Shown here piece after piece: positions 1-5,988 of a stretch of DNA of 10,417 nucleotides (its first letter is position 1; each line of letters starts with the position of its first letter). Made by a program: the position numbers and the translations under genes. Below the pieces are notes generated by a model, which was not told the origin of the DNA, searched no databases, and saw only the letters and a list, made by a program, of their open reading frames with translations. Source of the stretch: JBEKYH01 sp049511115 (GTDB lineage: Bacteria > Planctomycetota > Phycisphaerae > Tepidisphaerales > Tepidisphaeraceae); the NCBI GenBank assembly GCA_049511115.1, contig JBEKYH010000139.1:1-10417 (forward strand). The letters are read 5' to 3'.

Positions 1-141
1 AAGGATGTGGATATCAATAAGGTCAATGAGCTCTTCCTGCTGACGCGGCCGGCCCATTTGCAGAAGATTCTCGGCAAGAAGATGGACGGGGATATCCGCC
101 GGGCAGCGCGCGCGGATTTCATCAGGACGCGGTTGAATTGA
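1..141 (+). CDS. mcsB: Protein arginine kinase McsB, C-terminal end (partial)
   Basis: Frame 1 is open from the window edge to TGA at 139-141 and gives 46 residues with the core NELFLLTRPAHLQKILGKK followed by an Arg-rich RAARADFIRTRLN end. From memory this matches the C-terminus of McsB-type ATP:guanido phosphotransferases, which end with an 'LNEL..L.QPA.LQ' segment and an 'RD..RA..IR' tail. McsB phosphorylates arginines on proteins and, in Bacillus, marks them for ClpCP degradation together with McsA. The catalytic domain lies outside the window, so activity cannot be judged. Its usual partners (mcsA, clpC) would have to be upstream and are not visible. The gene converges with the following methyltransferase across a 36-bp gap that has no strong terminator. 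The assignment rests on a short tail; another guanido-kinase-like protein is possible. Confidence 0.75.
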   Translation, partial: KDVDINKVNELFLLTRPAHLQKILGKKMDGDIRRAARADFIRTRLN

Positions 142-177
142 GATAGGACTGCGGGGAACAGCGCAGAATTCGCTTGC

Positions 178-996
178 CTAATGCGCTGCGGCTGCAATCG
201 GCGCCCGGGGCGCTTCCTGAATCAGATTTTTCGCATAGGCCGGAATGCGCCGGAACGCGACGTGGAATTCGTCGTTGGTGGAGATGACGTTCAGCCCCAG
301 CGGACGCAGGACCGCGTCCAAAGCGGCGTGCGTGTACAGGGATACGTGTCCGTTGCGGGGGGCGAGATACCACCAGTTGGACCCCAGGTCGGACACCTCC
401 GGCGGCTGCAATAATGTCGAGAACAGGAGCAGCGATTCGTCGGCCATGAGCGACGCGAGATCGCCGAATAGCCTGACCGGGTCGTGGGCGTGCTCGACGA
501 CTTCATAGCACAGAACGCAATCAAAGCGACGGTCGGGGCGGCGGGAAAACTGCGGATTGAAGGGATCGTAGGTGGTCACGTCACAGAACCCCTCGCGGCG
601 CAGCTCCGCCGCAAGCCGGCCGGTGCCGCCGCCATAGTCGAGGATGCTGATGGAGCGATGATCGCGGAAGCATTCGGCGATGGCGCGGGCGTTTCGTTTG
701 GGGCGCACTTCCAGGTAATCGCCGTCCACGTCGGCGTAGGCGGGATTGTAAATGTGCTCAAGAAAATCCTGCTGGGAGAAATGATCGAAGGCCACCGTAA
801 AAACGAACGCGCACGCGTCGCAACGATGGTAATAAACCGGAATCCCCGCATACGGCAGGCGCTGGGGGCGTGCCGCCGCGCAGCAACTCTTATTGAAATC
901 CGTGACCGCAAAAATTCTCGATAGACCGCCACAGCATTTGCACAACACCGTCGGCGCACACACAACCGGCGGCAAAGTGGTGCCACCGCCCGGCAT
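178..996 (-). CDS. Class I SAM-dependent methyltransferase with N-terminal Cys cluster
   Basis: From the ATG at 996 the product is 272 residues. Near the N-terminus is CKCCG (Cys 19, 21, 22), then CDAC (Cys 59, 62), a pattern that suggests a small zinc-binding module ahead of the catalytic fold. The SAM-binding motif I is LDYGGGTGRLA at about 119-129, the acidic residue after strand 2 is in TYDP (Asp 144), and FDCVLCYEVVEHAHDP at 158-173 plus a later GHVSLYT segment are typical of Methyltransf_23-type enzymes. The substrate is unknown; relatives modify sugars, lipids or small metabolites. The frame stays open upstream to a GTG at 1071, but that GTG lies inside a perfect hairpin stem and the added 25 codons are AT-rich, so I prefer ATG 996. 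Neither start has a clear Shine-Dalgarno sequence. The gene diverges from the histidine kinase. Confidence 0.85.
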   Translation of the reverse strand: MPGGGTTLPPVVCAPTVLCKCCGGLSRIFAVTDFNKSCCAAARPQRLPYAGIPVYYHRCDACAFVFTVAFDHFSQQDFLEHIYNPAYADVDGDYLEVRPKRNARAIAECFRDHRSISILDYGGGTGRLAAELRREGFCDVTTYDPFNPQFSRRPDRRFDCVLCYEVVEHAHDPVRLFGDLASLMADESLLLFSTLLQPPEVSDLGSNWWYLAPRNGHVSLYTHAALDAVLRPLGLNVISTNDEFHVAFRRIPAYAKNLIQEAPRAPIAAAAH

Positions 997-1006
997 GGAA
1001 AGCAGT

Positions 1007-1033
1007 TTAATAAAGCTTGCGGCCTTTTGGCAA
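1007..1033 (-). promoter_or_regulatory. Possible sigma70-type promoter of the methyltransferase
   Basis: Read on the minus strand, TTGCCA (1033-1028) and TATTAA (1012-1007) are separated by 15 bp, in an AT-rich patch just upstream of the ATG at 996. The -35-like box matches TTGACA at five of six bases; the -10-like box matches at four, and the spacer is short. If used, transcription would start almost at the ATG, giving a nearly leaderless message. This is a pattern match only. Confidence 0.25.
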
Positions 1034-1070
1034 TAGAAATCTTTCGTGGCGGGGAAAAAAAGATCCTTCA

Positions 1071-1098
1071 CCGCCCGCGAGGTACTCCTCGCGGGCGG
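1071..1098. repeat. Perfect 12-bp inverted repeat (hairpin) in the divergent region
   Basis: CCGCCCGCGAGG (1071-1082) and CCTCGCGGGCGG (1087-1098) pair perfectly around a TACT loop. Read on the minus strand the hairpin is followed after nine bases by seven Ts (1061-1055), so it resembles an imperfect intrinsic terminator or attenuator in the methyltransferase direction. Read on the plus strand no T-run follows. It could also be a dimeric regulator site between the two divergent genes. The structure is certain; the role is not. Confidence 0.7.
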
Positions 1099-1181
1099 TG
1101 CGATCGTCTTGTTGAACTTCCAGATATCTCGCCTGACGCCTCGGCCCTGGGAGCGGCGGCGGTTACAATTGGGGCCGGTTC

Positions 1182-2909
1182 ATGTTTCGCCGCCTTCGGC
1201 AACTTCGCATTTCGCTTGCGGCCAAGTGCCAGATTTTGTTTGGCGCGGCAGTGGTGATGATCATCGGGGCGGCCCTGTTCGTTCCCTGGCACCGCATGGA
1301 CGATCTGATGAATCAGATCAATGAGCGGGCCGCGTATACGCTGGCCGAGCAGGCCAGGATCGACCATATCCTGCAGGAATCGCACGGCATGGAGGGGACC
1401 CCGGCCAATGAGCCGCCGGTATCGACGACCCAGCCGTGGACCGACTTGCTGGATTACCAGCCGCCGCGATTGGCCCCCGCGAACATGAGCGCGCCGGGCC
1501 TGAGCCGGTTTGAGGTGCGGGCCATCCGGCATTTTCTGGACGTGCCGGAATCCAATACGTTCATCCAATTTCCAGTGATCGTGGGCGGCGAGAGCCGTTA
1601 CCGGTATGCGCGGCGGTTGCTGGCGCAGCATTCGTGCATGGAATGCCACGGGGGAGGCCGTGCGACCACGGCGCCGGCGTCGGGGGCGCCGGCTTTGGCG
1701 GACGCAAGTCCGGGAGCTGCGGCGATCGGCGCCGCTCTTTCGCCGACTACGCGGCCGGTCGCTTATCCGCGCGCCGCGGCGGAAGGGGATTTCCTCGGAA
1801 TTGTCAGCGTGGACATCCTGTCCCAGGTGGATGAGAGCCAGATTCGCCTGAACCGGTTATTTATCTTTCTGGCCGGCCTGCTCGCGGGGAGTCTGGCGAT
1901 AGCCGTGTTTTATCTCATCACCACGCGCATCATTTTGCATCCCGTGCGGGTATTGCAGGAGACGGCCGAGAAGGTGAGCCAGGGGGATTTGAACATCCGC
2001 TCCGACATCAATACCGGCGATGAGTTTCAGCAATTGGCCGAGACTTTTAACACGATGCTGGCCAATCTGAAGACCAATGCCGATCAGTTGCAGACGCTGA
2101 ATCGAAACCTGGATTTGAAACTGGGTCAGCTTGCCGAGAGCAACGTGGCACTCTATGAATCCAACCGGCTCAAGAGTGAATTCCTGGCCAACGTGAGCCA
2201 CGAACTGCGGACGCCGCTGAATTCGATTCTTGGTTTCGCCGAATTATTGCGCGAGACGCTCGCCTCCGCGGGCGGGGCGGCGGCGGATTCCAAGCCCTCG
2301 CGGTATCTGCAGAATATTTTGACCAGCGGGCGAAACCTGCTGGAACTCATCAACGATCTGCTCGACCTGGCCAAGATCGAAGCGGGAAAGATGGACGTGC
2401 GCAGCGAGCCGCTGAGCCTGGGAGATTTGTTTGAGGCCCTGGGCAGCGTTTTGAAGCCCTTGTGCGAGGCGAAGAGCCTGACGATTGTCGCCTCGGCGGC
2501 GGCGGACGTGCCGATCATCCAGACCGATCCGGCCAAGCTGCAGCAGATTCTGTACAACCTGCTCTCCAACGCCATCAAGTTTTCGCCGCGCGGCGGGCGC
2601 GTGGAACTGGCCGCGACGCGCGAAGACGAGGGGTCGGTGCGAATAACCGTTGTCGACCAAGGCCCGGGAATTGAGGCGGAAAAGCAGGCCATGATCTTCG
2701 AGAAATTCCGCCAGGTGGACGCGGCGCTGACGCGCGAGCATGGAGGCACCGGGCTGGGATTGTCGATCGCCAAGGAATTGACCGGCTTGCTCGGCGGCAC
2801 CATCGGCGTGCGCAGTATGGTCGGCCAGGGAGCGGCGTTCTGGGTGATTTTGCCGCTGAATATTCAGGCCGGGAGCAAGGATGTGAGGGCGAGGCTGGAG
2901 TTGACGTGA
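1182..2909 (+). CDS. Membrane sensor histidine kinase with a c-type haem motif
   Basis: This 575-residue protein has a first membrane segment at about 16-35, a periplasmic region, a second membrane segment at about 226-247, a HAMP linker (about 248-300), a coiled stretch (about 300-330) and a complete kinase core. The phosphoacceptor is His340 in NVSHELRTPLN. The ATP-binding region has the N box around Asn459/Asn463, DQGPGI at 492-497, FEKFRQ at 506-511 and GGTGLGLSIA at 521-530. The periplasmic part holds CMECH at 152-156, one covalent haem site, consistent with a DUF3365/Tll0287-type sensor. Right after it comes an Ala/Pro/Thr-rich low-complexity stretch (about 158-200). The ligand could be redox state, oxygen, NO or another haem ligand; this is inference. 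No response regulator lies next to it, so it appears to be an orphan kinase. GGGG at 1171-1174 is a plausible ribosome site for ATG 1182. Confidence 0.93.
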   Translation: MFRRLRQLRISLAAKCQILFGAAVVMIIGAALFVPWHRMDDLMNQINERAAYTLAEQARIDHILQESHGMEGTPANEPPVSTTQPWTDLLDYQPPRLAPANMSAPGLSRFEVRAIRHFLDVPESNTFIQFPVIVGGESRYRYARRLLAQHSCMECHGGGRATTAPASGAPALADASPGAAAIGAALSPTTRPVAYPRAAAEGDFLGIVSVDILSQVDESQIRLNRLFIFLAGLLAGSLAIAVFYLITTRIILHPVRVLQETAEKVSQGDLNIRSDINTGDEFQQLAETFNTMLANLKTNADQLQTLNRNLDLKLGQLAESNVALYESNRLKSEFLANVSHELRTPLNSILGFAELLRETLASAGGAAADSKPSRYLQNILTSGRNLLELINDLLDLAKIEAGKMDVRSEPLSLGDLFEALGSVLKPLCEAKSLTIVASAAADVPIIQTDPAKLQQILYNLLSNAIKFSPRGGRVELAATREDEGSVRITVVDQGPGIEAEKQAMIFEKFRQVDAALTREHGGTGLGLSIAKELTGLLGGTIGVRSMVGQGAAFWVILPLNIQAGSKDVRARLELT

Positions 2910-2942
2910 GGTGTGAAGGTGTGAAGGTTCCAACGGCGCAGC

Positions 2943-2991
2943 GTGGGCATTGCCCACCGATGACGGAAGAGGTGGGCGATGCCACCCTACA
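2943..2991. repeat. Degenerate copy of the GTGGGC palindromic repeat
   Basis: The left arm GTGGGCATTGCCCACC (2943-2958) faces a right arm starting GGTGGGCGATGCCACC (2971-2986) across a 12-nt loop. The right arm continues as CTACA to 2991, as in the intact copy at 5883-5938, but the left arm has lost the matching TGTAGG end, and one C is missing from the right arm. Each arm is itself a small palindrome. It sits 33 bp after the kinase stop codon and could fold at the 3' end of that message, but no T-run follows, so I do not call a terminator. Confidence 0.8.
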
Positions 2992-2999
2992 TACTGCAA

Positions 3000-3055
3000 C
3001 CGCCCCAGCGGGGCGGAGGTTTGTAGCCACGGGTGTAGCGAAGCGTAACCCGTGG
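3000..3055 (+). repeat. Two-hairpin intergenic repeat, copy 1
   Basis: Hairpin A is CCGCCCC-AGC-GGGGCGG (3000-3016). Hairpin B has arms CCACGGGT (3027-3034) and ACCCGTGG (3048-3055) around a 13-nt loop containing AGCGAAGCG. The connecting segment includes TGTAG directly before hairpin B. The same 54-nt layout returns in opposite orientation at 3178-3231. No coding gene supports this stretch. Confidence 0.8.
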
Positions 3056-3076
3056 AGACCGACGAATGAGCGCGCC

Positions 3077-3160
3077 GGCCCCGACAGGGGCCGAGGAAAT
3101 AGACTCAAAGACGTGGGTCCGCGAAGCGCAAAAAGCTTCCCTCGCCCGCGCCGGGGCGAG
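3077..3160. repeat. Degenerate hairpin repeats between the inverted pair
   Basis: GGCCCC-GACA-GGGGCC (3077-3092) is a 6-bp hairpin followed by GAGGAAATAG and later GTGGGTCCGCGAAGCG (3113-3128). It resembles copy 1 (GGAGGTTTGTAG, then GGGTGTAGCGAAGCG) but hairpin B has lost its right arm. A further hairpin, CTCGCCC (3141-3147) with GGGCGAG (3154-3160), follows. These look like decayed or variant members of the same two-hairpin family; the relationship is weaker than that between the two end copies. Confidence 0.55.
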
Positions 3161-3177
3161 CAATGGCGTATCCGTTT

Positions 3178-3236
3178 CCACGAGTTTCGCTGCGCTCCAC
3201 TCGTGGCTACAGTCCTTTGCCCCGCCGGGGCAAAAG
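3178..3236 (-). repeat. Two-hairpin intergenic repeat, copy 2 (inverted)
   Basis: Hairpin B has arms CCACGAGT (3178-3185) and ACTCGTGG (3199-3206). Hairpin A is TTTGCCCC-GCC-GGGGCAAA (3216-3234). The reverse complement of 3178-3231 aligns without gaps to 3002-3055, with 44 of 54 bases identical by my count. Several differences are paired changes that keep the stems intact: a G-C pair became A-T in hairpin B, and the outer pairs of hairpin A changed on both sides. Confidence 0.8.
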
Positions 3237-3352
3237 ACTAATCTCGCAATTATCCGCGCAGGCGCAGAAGGTCGGCCCTCGCGCGTTCCTTTTGGATTCC
3301 CCCACAGGCCGTTATCATTCGCACCTCGTCACTGGTCTAACGCGGAGCAGAA
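3237..3352 (+). other. Upstream region of the GH115 gene
   Basis: These 116 bases after the repeat cluster hold no gene I can support. TATCAT at 3313-3318 could be a -10 box, but the T-rich stretch 15-17 bp upstream (around 3290-3297) matches a -35 box poorly. GGAG at 3344-3347 lies five bases before the ATG at 3353 and is a good ribosome binding site for the GH115 gene. The promoter is expected here because the GH115 gene opens a likely operon, but it is not clearly visible. Confidence 0.4.
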
Positions 3353-5848
3353 ATGGCCATCACGATCCGCCCGATCCATCGCGTCCTTGTCGCCTTAATG
3401 ATGTGCTTATTATTGCATATTGGCGCCGGCCGGGCCGTTGCCGCGGATGCATCGTTGCAGATCATCCATGCCCCCGTGCCGGGCGGGTTTGACTTGGCCG
3501 GCTCGTCGTCCGCCGCCAATGTCTTCGTCGATTCCGGCGATTTCAAACTGGCGAACATCGCCGGCGGGCTTTTGTGCGACGACGTTGAGCGCGTGACGGG
3601 CATCAAACCTTCCCTCGCGCACGATGCCGCAAAGCTTTCCTCGCGGGCCGTTCTCATCGGCACGCTCGGCCATTCGCCCCTCATCGATCAGCTTGCCGCG
3701 TCGGGGAAAATCGACGCCCGTTCGGTAACAGGCAAATGGGAAACCTATTTGATTCAAATCGTCGATCATCCGCTTCCCAACGTCGCGTCGGCGCTGGTCA
3801 TTGCCGGCAGCGACCGGCGCGGGACGGCGTATGGGGTATTTGATCTCTCCCAGGCAATTGGCGTCTCCCCCTGGTACTGGTGGGCGGACGTAACCCCGGT
3901 GCATCAGGATACGCTGGTGGTGCAAAACGCGCTGGTCGAGCAGGGGCCGCCGTCGGTGAAATACCGCGGCATTTTCATCAACGACGAGGATTGGGGCCTG
4001 GAGCCGTGGGCCGCGAAAACGTTTGAGCCGGAGGTGGGAAACATCGGGCCCAAGACGTATACAAAGGTGTTCGAGCTGATCCTGCGCCTGCGCGGCAATT
4101 TCCTCTGGCCGGCCATGCACCCGGTTTCCACGGAATTCGGCCGCATCCCGGCGAATATCAACCTGGCCGACGATTGGGGCATTGTCATGGGCGCGAGCCA
4201 CACCGAGGCGATGAACCGCAACAACGTCCTCTGGCCGCAGGAGGGGACGGGCGAATGGCGCTACGACACCAACCGGACCAATGTGCTGGCGTATTGGGAG
4301 CAATGGGCCAAATTGCGCGGGCCGTATGAAGCGGTCTGGACGGAGGGCATCCGCGGCGTGCACGATTCGGCCATGAACGGCCCGAAGGACATGCCGTCGA
4401 GGGTCAAAATCGTCGAGACGGCCATCGCCGATCAGCGCGATCTGCTGCGGAAATACGTCAACGCCGACGTAACCAAGGTGCCGCAGCTTTTCGCGCCGTA
4501 TAAGGAAGTGCTGGCGATCTATCAGGCCGGCCTCAAAGTGCCGGATGACGTGACGCTGCTCTGGACGGACGACAATTATGGCTACATCCGCCAGCTTTCC
4601 ACGCCCGCCGAGCAACAGCGCGCCGGGGCCAGCGGGATTTATTATCACATCAGCTACCTCGGCCACCCGCGCTCATACGTGTGGCTGAACACTACGCCGC
4701 CCGCGCTGATCTGGGAGGAGATGACCAAAGCCTACGACTACGGCGCCAACCGCGTCTGGGTCCTCAACGTCGGCGACATCAAGCCCGGCGAGATCGGCAT
4801 GGAATTCTGGATGCGCCTGGGATGGAGCATTCACGCGTATGACCGGCAGAACATTCCCGATTTTCTCAACGATTGGGCGACGCGGGATTTCGGCCCGGCC
4901 GAAGCGCCGGCGATCGCCAAGGTGATGGCAACCTATTACCGGCTGGGGTTTGCTCAGAAGCCCGAGGCGATGGACACCATGTCGTTCAACCGCGACGAAG
5001 CCATTCAGCGTCTCAAGGAATATGACGCGGTCGCTACCGAGGCGCAGGCCATCAACGATCGGCTGCCGCGGGATAAGCGCGACGCCTTTTTTGAACTGGT
5101 GCTTTACCCGGTGCAAATCTGCGACTGGGTGAATCACGCATATCTCGCGCCGGATCGCACAGAGGCGCTGAAAAACATCTCCGATGCCACGGACAAATAC
5201 AACACGGCAATTGCCGGTGGAAAATGGCATGAAATGATGACCGAGAAGGGAACGACCAGCACAACATGGGGCTACCAATGGCCGACAGCCAGCCGCCCGC
5301 CTCTTGACGCCGCCGCGCCCGAGGGCGAATGCTTCTCAGTCCTCGCCGAGCACTCCACGCGCAAGATCGCCCGCAACGGGGCCCAGTGGCAAAGCATCAC
5401 CGGCCTGGGCCGCATCGGCGATTCGATGGCGGTTTTTCCGACGACCACGCCGAGTGTTGCGGATGCCGCTCAGCTCGCCACGCAATCGCCGGAGATGGAT
5501 TATGACTTCACGGCCACCGCGGCGGGGGACGTGCAATTGACGGTTTACGCAATCCCCACGCACCGAATCGATCCCGGGCGCGGACTTCGCTACGCGGCGG
5601 CAATCGACGACGAGACGCCGACCATCGAGGGCTTCGATCAGGAGGCCGGCGACACGAATCGCGCCTGGTCGGCGAATGTGATTCACAACGCCGCCATTAC
5701 CACGACAACACATACGATCTCCGCGGTGGGTAAGCACACGCTGAAGATCTTCATGGTCGATCCCGGCGTGGTATTGGAGAAGTTCGTCATCAGCTCCGCC
5801 CCCCTGCCGCCGTCGGATTTGGGTCCGCCGGAGACGGCGGCGCGATGA
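3353..5848 (+). CDS. Secreted GH115 alpha-glucuronidase
   Basis: The 831-residue product starts with a Sec signal peptide (positive start, hydrophobic core at about 10-22, cleavage probably after AVA at 28-30), so it acts outside the cytoplasm. GH115 enzymes cleave alpha-1,2-linked D-glucuronic or 4-O-methyl-glucuronic acid from xylan, including internal residues. Hallmarks are the N-terminal domain ending in the SPWYWWADV segment (172-180), RGIFINDEDWGLEPWA (205-220), KTFEPEVGNIGPKTY (222-236), NFLWPAMHP (249-257), GIVMGASHTEAMNRNNV (276-292), EGIRGVHDSAMNG (331-343) and LLWTDDNYGYIRQL (402-415). The end (about 675-820), with its GLGRIGDS and late LKIFMVDPGVVLEKFV segments, fits the GH115 C-terminal beta domain. 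Length is normal for the family. It opens a probable operon with the two downstream enzymes, and its TGA overlaps an ATG at 5845 as ATGA. I do not assign individual catalytic residues. Confidence 0.95.
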   Translation: MAITIRPIHRVLVALMMCLLLHIGAGRAVAADASLQIIHAPVPGGFDLAGSSSAANVFVDSGDFKLANIAGGLLCDDVERVTGIKPSLAHDAAKLSSRAVLIGTLGHSPLIDQLAASGKIDARSVTGKWETYLIQIVDHPLPNVASALVIAGSDRRGTAYGVFDLSQAIGVSPWYWWADVTPVHQDTLVVQNALVEQGPPSVKYRGIFINDEDWGLEPWAAKTFEPEVGNIGPKTYTKVFELILRLRGNFLWPAMHPVSTEFGRIPANINLADDWGIVMGASHTEAMNRNNVLWPQEGTGEWRYDTNRTNVLAYWEQWAKLRGPYEAVWTEGIRGVHDSAMNGPKDMPSRVKIVETAIADQRDLLRKYVNADVTKVPQLFAPYKEVLAIYQAGLKVPDDVTLLWTDDNYGYIRQLSTPAEQQRAGASGIYYHISYLGHPRSYVWLNTTPPALIWEEMTKAYDYGANRVWVLNVGDIKPGEIGMEFWMRLGWSIHAYDRQNIPDFLNDWATRDFGPAEAPAIAKVMATYYRLGFAQKPEAMDTMSFNRDEAIQRLKEYDAVATEAQAINDRLPRDKRDAFFELVLYPVQICDWVNHAYLAPDRTEALKNISDATDKYNTAIAGGKWHEMMTEKGTTSTTWGYQWPTASRPPLDAAAPEGECFSVLAEHSTRKIARNGAQWQSITGLGRIGDSMAVFPTTTPSVADAAQLATQSPEMDYDFTATAAGDVQLTVYAIPTHRIDPGRGLRYAAAIDDETPTIEGFDQEAGDTNRAWSANVIHNAAITTTTHTISAVGKHTLKIFMVDPGVVLEKFVISSAPLPPSDLGPPETAAR

Positions 5849-5864
5849 AAGCTGATAATGAACC

Positions 5865-5970
5865 GCGGAGGCGGAAGATTTTTGTAGGGTGGGCATCGCC
5901 CACCTTTGTGGCAAGCGGTGGGCGATGCCCACCCTACATGGTGACGAACAAGTTGCGGAGGCGGAGAATT
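5865..5970. repeat. 16-nt near-identical direct repeats flanking the palindrome
   Basis: GCGGAGGCGGAAGATT (5865-5880) and GCGGAGGCGGAGAATT (5955-5970) match at 14 of 16 positions, the first 11 exactly. They bracket the palindrome at 5883-5938, starting 90 bp apart. They may be a duplication made when the palindrome inserted, or a chance repeat of purine-rich translation-leader sequence. Confidence 0.5.
5883..5938. repeat. Perfect 22-bp-arm palindromic repeat between GH115 and SDR genes
   Basis: The left arm (5883-5904, starting TGTAGGGTGGGC) and right arm (5917-5938, ending GCCCACCCTACA) are perfect reverse complements across a 12-nt loop (5905-5916). Each arm also contains its own small palindrome, GGTGGGC facing GCCCACC around three bases, so it can fold as one long hairpin or two short ones. 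A damaged copy with the same loop length lies at 2943-2991. In mRNA it would form a very stable stem 50 nt before the SDR start, and could shield the GH115 message from 3' decay or reduce read-through. It resembles REP-type repeats, but no REP-associated transposase is in the window. Confidence 0.92.
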
Positions 5971-5988
5971 CAAGGGCTGGAGCAAAGC

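Noticed and set aside
149..166. CTGCG/CGCAG hairpin between mcsB and the methyltransferase as a terminator
   Set aside because: The stem is only 5 bp with an 8-nt loop and no T-run on either side.
997..1071. GTG-started 25-residue N-terminal extension of the methyltransferase
   Set aside because: The GTG is inside a perfect hairpin stem, the region is AT-rich, and family proteins place the Cys cluster near the N-terminus.
2153..3108. Several minus-strand frames over the kinase end and the repeat cluster
   Set aside because: They are antisense to the kinase core or translate hairpin repeats; none has family motifs or ribosome sites.
2943..3236. CRISPR array
   Set aside because: The repeats are palindromic hairpins in mixed orientation and unequal spacing, with no regular spacers and no cas genes nearby.
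2906..3492. Short plus-strand frames over the repeat cluster between the kinase and GH115
   Set aside because: They translate the palindromic repeats and give Pro/Arg-rich peptides with no domain.
3410..4666. Long open frame of 418 codons on the minus strand opposite the GH115 gene
   Set aside because: It lies wholly antisense to a strongly recognisable GH115 gene, its translation resembles no family, and long antisense frames are common in GC-rich coding DNA.
5845..5988. 48-codon N-terminal extension of the SDR, with ATGA overlap to the GH115 stop
   Set aside because: It encodes the palindromic repeat, and the Shine-Dalgarno and family-typical start are at 5989.
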